DNA of 64,000 nucleotides from Ischnura elegans (Eukaryota; Arthropoda; Insecta; Odonata; Coenagrionidae): NCBI RefSeq assembly GCF_921293095.1, contig NC_060257.1, positions 67,712,472 to 67,776,471 on the forward strand, given 5' to 3'. The notes beneath the pieces are model-generated. The model was not told the DNA's origin. It was given only the letters and a program-made list of their open reading frames with translations, and made no database searches. The position numbers and the translations under genes were made by a program. Positions 46,810 to 57,861 of this stretch are shown piece by piece (the stretch's first letter is position 1; every line of letters starts with the position of its first letter).

Positions 46810-49300
46810 TAGTTTAAACCCAGGAAAATCGGCCAGGAAAACCCATTTCTCATATTAGTTGGAAAATCAGTTAAAGCCATTCATATCAACCTGGCCTCAG
46901 TGATTTTAGAATTAGCAGCCTTGTTTGCTGTAATGGGGTTCCAGGTTTGAGTCCTTTCTTGAGCTTTAGAACTTATCTCTTCTAGTGATTTAACCTCAAA
47001 AAAAAAACTTGAAGATGAGACAAGAGGCTTTTTTTTTTGCATCTCACTGGCACCTTGGATTATTGGGGAAATAAAAAAAACCTGTGTAACTAGATTCAAC
47101 TGTAAACTTAGTCTGGGATGCCTTAACCTTGGGAATGGAAGCAAACTCACTTAGCTTCATCTTATATTGCTGCACTTTCTCTATGCATTTGCACATTGAC
47201 CATGCCCAATTGCATTGAAATAGTACCTAATGTCTTCAATGCCTCAGCAATATATAATTGACAAATACACACTTTAGTAATTGGAAGATAAACATTATTC
47301 CACAGTAATATAATTTAAAAGTAGTATTATTTATTTTTGTTCACACGATATGAGCATTCAATCACTCAAAATATGTCAAGTTTTTTTTTATCAATGCCTC
47401 TTAGGTATGACTAGTTTGGAAACTGATTGAAAGTTTTCAATGATGGCTACCATTGAAATAGTTGCTTCAAATTAAGTACCTGTCAAGTGGATCATAAATT
47501 AAAGTAGTAAAAATTTTGATGTGTTTGTTTGCCAGTCCCATTAATTTTATTTTGATGAATTACTGCATAAAAGTGAAAAAATGAAGGCGAATGAATGAGA
47601 GAATTTACAAAAACATTATGTAGAATAGTACATAGTGTAAAGTATTCCAAATGAAGACTGTTAAAAGATACAAATTTGAATCATATCTCTTCAAAGAAAA
47701 TTGTTTCATTTTGTTTTGCTGTGGAGAATCAGTCTTAAGATCCCGATTTTCACACGGCCACCATCACATAAAAATAAAATGAAAAAATTCTCTTTGAAAT
47801 AAATTACCCATACCAAGTATACCACAGGTAAGTTGATTGGAGGCTGAACAAGCCTCAGGCTGACCCTTATGATATATTACGATTGACCCTTCTTATCTCT
47901 TTTCGCCTAGTACTGGGTACAGCTTTGCAGGCAATGAGTTATCTACTGGTTATAATTATATATTATCTCTTATGGATATCTTTAAAGATATCCATAAGAG
48001 ATAATAATTTTTAAATAATATAAAATTCGATGCTGATTACAAATTCAGAATTTAATTGTTAAGAAATGTCACTAATAACAACTACATACAATATTTTAAA
48101 TATTAACTTAAAATTGGTTAAGAGAACTACATTGATTGCCAAATCGGCTCGAGACCTCTTGACAGGAATTTGGGATGAATAGCATTTTTTGTATTAATTG
48201 GGGGCGAATACAACAGTTACTTTGATATTTTACATGAATAAATATTACATATTGTAACATACATATATTCATGTGAAAATGTGGAAGTGATAGCTTTGAA
48301 GATGTTCGGGGAATGTGTTTTAAAACAAACCATGGTTAACGTTGCTAATGCATTTCTCCCATTGCTAAATGGACCTCTGCCATTATGGAATCCTGGGTTC
48401 GAAGTCAATGCTCATTATCTTTAAAAAAGTTTATTTAAGAACTTAAGTTAACACGTGGCGCCATTTTGCATCATTTAAAGAATAAGCTTTGGATTTTCAA
48501 GTGTAGAAAAATAAAATTTTAATGAAAAAGGGTCATTTGATAAAAAATGTTATATGTGGTGATATGCACTATATGACAACCAGTGTGTGACTCACTGCCT
48601 GGGCATCTGACTAGCCATTAATGATGCCTTACTAATGGGGCATATCGTAACCGGTAGCAAGTTGCAAAATTTTCTTAAACATGTATTCAAGTATAGTTTC
48701 GATACTGGATTATCCAGATTAAAACTGGAGTACCTAATCATTCGGCTAGGTACATAAATATTCGGACAAAAAATTTGGATAAGCCGGGGTATTCGCTCAG
48801 TCACCTGCGCTGTGTTCGTCAAAGTGCACACACAGGCATTTGAGTGTCCGCCTCTGGTCAGGAGGTACTAGTCTACTCATCTGAGTATTTATGTATGCGG
48901 TATACTCAGTAGACTGAATAGGTACTAGAGATCCTGTCTGGATAATCCGTTCACCACGAGGCCACATGGAGAAACATTTTTTTTGGTTGATTTTATTGAA
49001 GGGGTACCTAACACTTTATGAGGGGAGTTTGAACCCTTCACCCCACTCCCCAACTTGCTACTGCCTTGATTGACTATCTTAATGTTCAGACACTTGTACC
49101 TAAGTACATTTGACACTCTTACTAGGTCTTGAGAGATAAAAAGGGTCGGCCACTGGTGTATGATAACCTGTGGTATACAAAGTTTCAGTTCATTTGTTGT
49201 TTAATTTTGCATAATGGTTATGGATTTGATGGGAAATTTAACTATTACCACAGTCGAATCTTTACTGCTGTGTCGGTCGTTGTCGTCCCTCTTGTCCTCT
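46810..49300. other. Intergenic stretch with repeat debris
   Basis: No exon could be supported. It contains a perfect 44-bp palindrome at 47962-48005 and Tigger-like debris around 48680-48960 (ctggattatccag, tctggataatccg motifs). Confidence 0.4.
47962..48005. repeat. Perfect 44-bp palindrome
   Basis: Two 22-bp arms (attatctcttatggatatct plus tt, and the exact inverse) meet without a spacer at 47983/47984. The AT-rich surroundings carry no other element boundaries. Confidence 0.8.
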
Positions 49301-52225
49301 TCACTTTCTGCGCTTACCCAGGAAGCGGATGTTTGTGTAGATGGCGCTGGCCGGCCTCTTCCGGTTGCAGAAGTTGACGATGCGCCTCGAGTTGCCCTCT
49401 CTCGCCTCGTGCAGTGCTACCAACAGCTGGAAAATGTCCTCCCTGGTCGGATTGCACATGTACCTCCCGCGGGAATCGCTCGTCGTCGTCCTGCCTCCGG
49501 CGATCGTGTTACCCGATCGTCTCTTCCACGTGTAGCGTCCCGAATAGCGGGCATTTCTCTTGCCAACCCACCGTCCTTCCGGTTCCGCGACCGAGCTGCC
49601 ATCTGGCGGACTTCCCTCCCACTCCTCGTCACCGCCCTCTTCGTAAACGAGGCCTCGGCCGCTGTCCCCGCCCCCTCCTCCTGCCTCGTTCCGCAGGAGG
49701 CCGGCCAGGAAGTCGTATAGTCGTTCCAAGTCCTCCTCGCGGTTGGCAGAAGGCTCGTAGTAGGTGTAGTAGTCGGCTGTTGAGGAACGAAAGGCCATCA
49801 GGATAACGTAACAATGTTCATGGGCGGATCCAGTGAGGGGGTAGGGCTTTAGGTACAGTGGCGGCGATAATGGCTCCGCAGACCCCGCGGCGGCGCGGGG
49901 GCGGCAGGGGGGGGGGCGGCCCAAAGGGACCTCGTGACAAGCAGGGAAAAAATAATAACCAGTTTAAATAACTTGTTTATAAGTAAAAACTCTTTTAAAA
50001 CTCTTATGGCTGTAGAAATTGCAAAAAATGCATTTTAGAAATAATGGATTTACTGTTTGAAGACAAAAGCTGCTTTATGAGTTGCCTTTCTGACCTGTCC
50101 ACTGCATTGCAGCTTAATTCGATGCTACCCGTTGTAACAGCGATAGCCGAGAGAAGTTTTTGTAAACTTAAATTAATTAAGTCATAAATGAGGAATACCA
50201 TGACTCAAGCTCGACTGCATGACTTGGCTTTATTTAGCATTGAACATGAAGAAACTGAAAATAAATATCAACAAGGTGGTTGAAAAGATCTTAGCAGCGG
50301 AAAAGAGGGGATTGGGCTTTGGCAAGCTCAAATAATATTTGATAGATAATTGGTTAGTTATTTTAGAATACTTTCTGAAACATATTTTACAAAATCATCA
50401 CCAATAGGGTGGTTTCCTATTATTTTTTAAATGCCTAAATCGAAAAATAATTACTTCTGGAGTACGGATTTCACACTTCTATTTTTTAACATTACGATAT
50501 CTATTTTTCGCGATTGATTGAAAAGTGAAAAATTTAAAGCGCGGGAAAACGCGACGCACAATGGTCTGAAATCGAAAAAAGCCGGACAGAAGTCCAAAAT
50601 GGATTTTTTTTAGATAAAGACTTAAAACTTAGCATAAATACTCATAAATGATGGCTGATTTCTGTGCCATTTTACATACATTTGATCCGTTGCTGAGATA
50701 CAGCAGCTCAAACATGACCAATTTTAAAAAAAAACGCGCGCGATCTCGTTTTTCCCCGAAAATCTTTGAACTTAAGCAGGTGGTGTTGCGGTGGTATGAT
50801 TTTTATGGAATAAAAAACACACTATTCCTTAGATCAGATGCTTTGGCTATATTTTTCATCATTTTTGAAGATTTTGGTTCACATCTGTATGGTTTTACAA
50901 CACAAAATCGCGTACCCATTTTTCGCGTGAAAATTTAAATAAATTTGACATTATCTTTCGTTTACGAAATATGGTAATCGGGAAATTTACATCACAGTGT
51001 GAAATAGAAATTTCTTTATAATACTGCGAAGAAATCTTGGAAAAAAGTTAGCGACCAAGGAAATGGGAACGATTTTACGATCGCGCGTCAAGTCTGTGCT
51101 ACGCGACGCGGGACCCTGAGGCTCGGTAACTGCGGTCGATTTATCAAGTTTTTTTTTTCAGAACTAATTCTTAAAAATCGTCATTTGAAGCATGGCAAAT
51201 AGTCAGCATTGACCTAAAACATTATTACCAGGATAATGGCTCGATCGACTTGACCGTTTAACGCATAAATCCAGTGAAGATGGTAACAATTAGATTTTTG
51301 TCCGAGCCATTCTACGTTAAAGAAGTATGCTTCGGATATTGAAGCATTGAGGGATTAAGTCGGCATGCGAAAGAGAGATAGGGAAGTAAACAGTTTCTTG
51401 GAAAGGTATATACTCTTTGTCCCTACCCTCCCTTTCAAATCCTTGCCAACTATGCCTTATCCGTCAGTTTTATCGATAAAATGCATTGAGTGAAACTTAA
51501 AATCTATTTACTTTTATATTCTACGACACTAGGCTTATACAACTTATGGTTTTAATATTGAGGGGGAAAACTTTTGATATTTTGCTAAAATTGTATTTTC
51601 CAAACGTTATCCTCGGTTAGGCGCGATTTAAGTTAATCATATTTAGCTTACATTTTCCCAATCTCATTTTCAGACCAATTGGCAACCTCTTCTGGGTACA
51701 TCCGGAAAAATAACGAACATTAACTTTTAGTAACCACCGTAGCCGTCGAAATTGCAAGCCGCACATGTGGTATAGTATATATCACATTTAACAAAGGAAA
51801 TCAAAGTTTTTAACATAATAAAGTCAACTTTTTGCGGAGAGATGTCCAGGAACAACATATCTAATGATCAACGAAGATTTCGTATTGCCCTCAAATGTTA
51901 TTAAAACAGCTCAGGTACTATACGTGTTTCGATTGTTATAAAATCATCATCAGTACCTGATAGAAACACGTGTAGTAAGTTGTTAATTTTGAAACATGAT
52001 ATTTTATACCTTATGGTACAGTCAGTTTTTTGGTAATCAAGAATAGAAAATCATATATCTCAGATTAAGTGAATGATGTTTGTTAGCATAATTAGTGAAA
52101 GGTGAATTACTAGGGAGTGGGACCACGTCCTCGTCATCCAATGCCTGTGCTTCCGAAGCGACGACAGCGATGAACAAGCATAGCCCAAGGACTGTGGCAT
52201 GGAAGAGATCCAATCGGCGGCACAT
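49301..52225 (-). CDS. Secreted neuropeptide-like precursor ending in an amidated RFL peptide
   Basis: Two coding exons, 52225-52111 and 49776-49301, join in phase (591 nt, 196 aa plus stop) across a 2.3-kb GT/AG intron. An acceptor at 52236 implies an upstream non-coding exon. Residues 1-28 (ATVLGLCLFIAVVASEAQA at the end) are a signal peptide. Likely convertase sites are GKR at 110-112, KRR at 123-125, RKR at 177-179 and GKRRK at 192-196. These would release N113-W122, and P180-L191 (PASAIYTNIRFL) with a C-terminal amide made from G192. Residues 144-176 hold C146 and C175 around a helix-like core (NPTREDIFQLLVALHEAREG) and look conserved. The second exon is much more GC-rich than its surroundings. 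From memory it is closest to the insect 'RFLamide' class; that name is unverified. The layout itself is that of a neuropeptide or hormone precursor acting outside the cell. Confidence 0.75.
50405..50556 (+). mobile_element. Mariner-like MITE, family TAGGGTRGTTTCCT, copy 5 (cut short)
   Basis: Starts TAGGGTGGTTTCCTATTA at 50405 and follows the reference copy up to gcgggaaaacgcgacg at 50556. There it is broken by the Transib-like end at 50557. It lies in the intron of the peptide precursor gene. Confidence 0.7.
50557..51130 (+). mobile_element. Transib-like element arm A (right end not found)
   Basis: Begins CACAATGGTCTGAAATCGAA directly after CGACG inside a mariner-like MITE. It then tracks the left arm of the complete element at 53043-57605 for several hundred bases (shared landmarks: agtccaaaatgg, ccgttgctgagatacag, aataaaaaacacac). 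The inner limit is approximate. Confidence 0.55.
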
Positions 52226-52799
52226 TCTGCTTTATTCTGGAAAGAAAGATGCAATACATTAATACCGTTTTGCTCTTCATAGATTAGGACAGCCACGTTA
52301 AATAGTGTTTTTAAATTGGTTTTGAAAACTTGAAAGTCATTATGCCTTTGATGAATATAATGTATTGTGTCGTTCCACCTTAATGCTACAAAATTTTGTC
52401 TCATTCGGCCCCAGATTTTGATAAAAATTTCTGAAAGGTCTATTTTTACGTCGAATTAAATGCCTCAAGATGCGGAAAAAAGTTGTGTGATTAATGCGCA
52501 TTTTATTTTTTTTTAGAAATACAAAAAACACGTTCCTTAAATCATAGGAGTTTTTTTTATGCTGACCAAAATGCCACAGAGCCATGATTATTGTTTTTTA
52601 TAACTAAGACTCTGCTTAAGATATTTGATACCTTATTCAATTTTTAATTTTTCTATTTTTAATCATTTGTAACTTTAGAGGAAAAATATTTCGTCATTTT
52701 TTCCCGAACGATTAATAAAGATCGTTGGCTTTCCCGGCAAATACTATTGATAAAATCTTATGGGGGTTTGGAATCGGGTAACGCCGTTCAAGGCCAACG

Positions 52800-53037
52800 C
52801 ACAGTGGTCCGAAATCAGAAAAAGCCGGAGCCGGATAAAAGTCCAAAATTGCTTTTTTTAAGTTAGAGACTTGAAACTTGGTATATATGCTCACAAATAA
52901 TTGATGATCACGACACAATACGTCATTGATCATAGATACCATCCGTTGCTAAGATACAGGGCACCAAACATGAAGAAATTTCCAAAATCACGCCCGATCT
53001 CGTATTTCTTCGAAAAACTTCGTTCGTGAAGTGCGAC
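52800..53037 (+). mobile_element. Transib-like element arm B, interrupted
   Basis: CACAGTGGTCCGAAATCAGA begins a third related arm, about 240 bp long, up to the insertion point of the complete element. The landmarks ccgttgctaagatacag and agtccaaaattgc match arms A and C. Its own right end was not found. Confidence 0.5.
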
Positions 53038-54644
53038 CGGTGCACAGTGGGCGGAAATGGGAAAAAGTCGGACAAAATTACAAAATGGCTTTTTTTGAGT
53101 TATTAACTTGAAACTTCGCAGGTATACTCAGAAATGATTGAAATTTATGGATATATACTTCATTTGACATAGATTTTACCCGTTACTGAGATACAGAGGC
53201 TCAAACGTGAGCAAATTTCCATAAAAACGCCCGTTTTCAATTTTCTCTGAAAATCTTCCAAAGTAAGTGGATGGTGAAGTTATGGGTGGATTCTTGCGAA
53301 ATAAAAAACCACATAATCTGTTGGCATGGTGTTTTTTCTTTAATTTTCCGTAATCTTAAAGAATACCGTCCAGAAATTCTTACCGTGCAGTAACAAAATG
53401 GCGGATACTGTTTTTCGACAAAGTTTTACATTTAGGTAGAGTTTCAAATAGGTTTTCGGCAAGGTCGCGCGGAGTAACTTATATGAGAGCATTTTTTGAA
53501 GATTTCTTAAGGTTTTCATGCAGTTTTCTTTGTAATAAGTTTGCGTCGCCGGAAATGACATTGATTTTTCGACCGCGCGGCAGGGTTCGTCTCCGCGCGT
53601 CGGGAGTTGGATTAGCCGCGACGCGGTAAGGTTATTGAAGCTGTATGGGTTTTAACGCTCACCATTCACCGTTTTTATGTTTTTCTTCAAGACACCGATT
53701 TTCAAATGGTCTATGGTGAAGACAGTGGAGGTTTTTCATGCGATGTAATTGCACGTGTCATCGAAGTTGATTCCGTTTTCTTTGGATACGATCGAAGACC
53801 ATACTTCTATTAAAAGCGTTCAAACCTCGAAAAAGTGAGTTGTTTTCCTGGGACTCATACAAAAAGACCTACCAGAAAGATACCAGCTGAGACCCTTATA
53901 CCTTCTTCACTCTCCGATCCCTGACCCTCAGGATTCTACTTCGAAAACGGTCGTTTTATGACACCGCGGAGTGGAGCCTTTGAATGTCTTAACTTATTTC
54001 CACGGGAACTTCTAGCTTTTTTAAAATGTGTATCATACCCTCAGTTCTACTTTATATCCATAAAATGTTTTCTTCTTTAGAAGCAGAGAATAATATTCAT
54101 AAATATGGCTAATAATACAGTGTTCAGTGACTTAACATAACTACTTATCATGAAGCTAGGGCATAACATCTGATGGCAACTAAATAATCTAAATTTTATG
54201 GACGAAAATTATGGATCGCGTGACAATCTCATGTTCGGCACCTACAGTAAGTACTAGAAAGTTGTTGAAGCAGATACGATGAAGATAGGGTAGTTTAGGT
54301 AGACAATTCATCGGAACTTCTAGCTTTTTTAAAACGTGTGTCATACCCTCAGTTCTACTTCGACTGTGGTGTAGGAAAGTTAAGTTCTCTTGAGTGCGCA
54401 GAATTTGTGAAAGTGACTTGAATTTGTTTGTGGAGCGTAGAGATTTCAAACTTCCAATTGCCTGTAAGTACGTTTTTCAATAAATCCCCGAACATCTTTT
54501 TCAAAATAGTTATTTTAATTTATATTACTAATTTTTGCTGAAAAATTTCTTAGCATTCCTTTCCTAACGAAAATAAATTACAGCTTAAATTATCAAATGG
54601 CACTGTTTAAATTCCAATCGATACGACATATACAATATGTTGGA

Positions 54645-54822
54645 AGTAAGGAAATAAAACTTTGTAAGGTTCACTGTTATTTAATTATGGGCACGACCCG
54701 GGTTTCGTAACTTGGTTACATCGTCAGGTTGACGATGACCTGACGATGTAACCAAGTTACGAAACCCGGGTCGTGCCCATAATTAAATAACAGTGAACCT
54801 TACAAAGTTTTATTTCCTTACT
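54645..54822. repeat. Perfect palindrome, 84-bp arms with 10-bp spacer
   Basis: The arm at 54645-54728 is exactly inverted at 54739-54822, around the spacer ttgacgatga. The arms include the motif gcacgacccgggtttcgtaa. It lies within the transposon at 53043-57605 and is probably a foldback element inserted there. Confidence 0.85.
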
Positions 54823-55354
54823 CCCAATATGGAGAGGTTTCACAAAGTAAAGCCTGAAGTTATTAGTTAAATACAATATGCATTCAGAAAATCGTATGTG
54901 GCAGTGCAGCGTACACAAACCAACAGAATATTTATCAATATCAGGTGTACGATATTTTACATCTCCTAAGTTAATCATACCCGACGCTCTTGCTCCGCAG
55001 ATTTAGAACCTCATGATTCAGCTGTCCGTCAGTGTGTTGCAAACTAAAAACTATCGCTTTTCTTAATTTCGAAATGACTATACTTTCCTGTAGGATGATA
55101 AATTATATGGGTTTTAAGATTAAGAAAAAATTAGGAAAATAAGGTGAGCAATATAAGCATTACTTTTCCGTTGATCATTGTCAGAAGTAAACAGAACTTG
55201 ATCGTGTAAATTCCTGATCATTAACGCCATCCACTTGCCTTTCAATATAGGTAATGTCTCTGATTTTGTAACTTCTTTCGTCTCTTTTTTTCACCTAAAG
55301 CGGATGGGATGACAAAATCGTGTCGACGTCGGCCGTGGATTTTCCCAGATAGTG

Positions 55355-56388
55355 TCACCTAAATTGTAGAGCCCAGGTGTGAGAAGTGCCTCTGGTGGAA
55401 GTTAAATTTTTTATCAAAAGTTTAGAGATAAATGTAATTAGCCAAGAGGAAGTGGAAATAAGACTTGAGTCGTTACCTGTAGCGTCGTTAATCAAACTAA
55501 GAGATACAAGGGAACTCATGAATAGGAATTCGTCTACAGCATCCACTTGTTGCCACATTTGTTTATATTGAGAGTGGCCCAAACTTCCATCAAAACCGTA
55601 CTTAGAGATTAATGTGTAGTTCATCACACATTTTAATTCTTGAGAGGTGGAAGTGGTAGCTAAGCAGGCTATTGTTCTCGATATGGTGTGGGTCAGTGGT
55701 GCTTGAAGGTTTACTTCGCACATGGTCTCGGTTATTTTAATTCTTTCGTTATAAAAGTCCTTTTTTTGTTAGCGCTATTCTGTCGTATCCGGGATACAAA
55801 TCGTGTCCATGGCTCAGAGCTGTCCAACGGAAAGACCGATATTGACTCTTGGTCAACTCAGACGCAATCATCAATGACAGTGCCTCTTCCACTGTCATCT
55901 CAGTGTGGACCTTTTCACTCGTCCTCCACTTTGAAAAAACTCTCATGGCCCGAGTAGGGGTCGTAGTTGTTATTTCTGCAATTAGGTGAGCTGCTGCAGT
56001 GTCTCCCCTCTCTCTCAAACTCACAGATGCCGCGAGAGCAAGCCCAGCAGTAGTTTTTAAAGTTTGAATTTTCTTCTGCGTGATATAATACATGAGGTGC
56101 GACATTTTTTTGGCCGCCCGGGAATGCATAGCAAATATAATATGAATTTTGTAACATGAAGTTACAGGGGGAATTTTATTTAATTCAATCAATTTGAGAG
56201 GAATATATTTTTAGAAAAATACAATACCAACCTGCTGTCGTTGAAGTATCGGGTAAGTGATGCATAACAAATTCTGGAAATGTTATAGATTCAGCGAGCC
56301 AACTTTTGTATGTCAGGAAGTCATTGAGAAATTTCAGAGCATCAGGGTCTTGTCTTAAATTCAGCCTCCGCGATAAATAATGCAGCAA
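55355..56388 (-). pseudogene. Decayed protein of the Transib-like transposon
   Basis: Reading leftward from 56388, several frames carry pieces of what looks like one protein. First comes a P-G-R-P-K-K then basic motif near 56120 with a stop after it. Then LALAASVSLRERGDTAAAHL, an EITTTTPTRAMRV stretch, MTVEEALSLMIASELTKSQY, and DLYPGYDRI (to about 55749). After an interruption come LISKYGFDGSLGHSQYKQM and FLFMSSLVSLSL (55723-55355). I recall this order from a family of animal transposon-like proteins of unassigned name. At least one frameshift and in-frame stops show it is dead. The aspartate in YGFDGS could be a catalytic acid, but that is inference. Confidence 0.6.
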
Positions 56389-57861
56389 ATATTTTTTTTC
56401 CGAGTGATTATTTTTTTTCCCAATTCCAATATTATTTCATTACTTCATTGGCATTATCTATTGAGTGGCGGATGGAGCCTATTTAAAATTAAGAAATAAT
56501 AAATTTGTCGAACCTATGGTGTTCCAATGTCCTAATGAGTACACGGGGAAGAACGTATGGTAAATGTGTAAAAGACATGGTAATCTATAAGTCAAAGTAG
56601 AACTGAGGGTATGATACACATTTTAAAAAAGCTAGAAGTTCCCGTGGAAATAAGTTAAGACATTCAAAGGCTCCACTCCGCGGTGTCATAAAACGACCGT
56701 TTTCGAAGTAGAATCCTGAGGGTCAGGGATCGGAGAGTGAAGAAGGTATAAGGGTCTCAGCTGGTATCTTTCTGGTAGGTCTTTTTGTATGAGTCCCAGG
56801 AAAACAACTCACTTTTTCGAGGTTTGAACGCTTTTAATAGAAGTATGGTCTTCGATCGTATCCAAAGAAAACGGAATCAACTTCGATGACACGTGCAATT
56901 ACATCGCATGAAAAACCTCCACTGTCTTCACCATAGACCATTTGAAAATCGGTGTCTTGAAGAAAAACATAAAAACGGTGAATGGTGAGCGTTAAAACCC
57001 ATACAGCTTCAATAACCTTACCGCGTCGCGGCTAATCCAACTCCCGACGCGCGGAGACGAACCCTGCCGCGCGGTCGAAAAATCAATGTCATTTCCGGCG
57101 ACGCAAACTTATTACAAAGAAAACTGCATGAAAACCTTAAGAAATCTTCAAAAAATGCTCTCATATAAGTTACTCCGCGCGACCTTGCCGAAAACCTATT
57201 TGAAACTCTACCTAAATGTAAAACTTTGTCGAAAAAACAGTATCCGCCATTTTGTTACTGCACGGTAAGAATTTCTGGACGGTATTCTTTAAGATTACGG
57301 AAAATTAAAGAAAAAACACCATGCCAACAGATTATGTGGTTTTTTATTTCGCAAGAATCCACCCATAACTTCACCATCCACTTACTTTGGAAGATTTTCA
57401 GAGAAAATTGAAAACGGGCGTTTTTATGGAAATTTGCTCACGTTTGAGCCTCTGTATCTCAGTAACGGGTAAAATCTATGTCAAATGAAGTATATATCCA
57501 TAAATTTCAATCATTTCTGAGTATACCTGCGAAGTTTCAAGTTAATAACTCAAAAAAAGCCATTTTGTAATTTTGTCCGGCTTTTTCCCATTTCCGCCCA
57601 CTGTGCGGTGGTGCAATTATTGGTGAGCATGTGCACCTCGGAGCCCAAATTGTTTAACTGTTACCCTAATGACGATGAGGAAGTCTCTCATCGAAACGTT
57701 GAAATTTAAGCCTTACCCGGTGCCAAACCCGAGAAGATTTTATCGAATTTAATAAATGCTAAGCGTAATTTCGTCAGAGAATTTCCTTTTTATGTGTAAA
57801 TGGCTGGTATTACAGCACCCCCCGCCACTTGCCTGTTGAAGCGGCTTGCGGGGTAATATGT

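Larger units (their letters stand above)
53043..57605. mobile_element. Transib-like DNA transposon with 1-kb inverted repeats and RSS-like ends
   Basis: The left arm 53043-54053 and right arm 56594-57605 are near-perfect inverse copies of about 1 kb. Both tips read CACAGTGGGCGGAAATGGGA. CGGTG flanks the element at 53038-53042 and 57606-57610. A 5-bp GC-rich duplication plus a CACAGTG terminal heptamer is the known signature of Transib, the superfamily related to RAG1. The 2.5-kb centre holds a decayed minus-strand ORF (55355-56388) and a hairpin (54645-54822). The arms contain no obvious second gene. A stretch near the inner tip of the left arm is repeated at about 54303-54362. Superfamily assignment is inferred from the ends, not from a proven catalytic core. 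Confidence 0.75.

Noticed and set aside
49414-49806. Plus-strand open frames of up to 168 codons opposite the peptide precursor
   Set aside because: They mirror the GC-rich coding exon on the minus strand. They lack a family, and the minus-strand reading has a signal peptide exon, splice sites in phase and processing sites.
53340-53561. Open frame in the left arm and its identical mirror at 57086-57268
   Set aside because: It appears twice only because the arms are inverted copies. The encoded peptide has no recognisable domain.
55688-55957. Plus-strand open frame within the Transib-like element
   Set aside because: It is antisense to the fragments that match the transposon protein.
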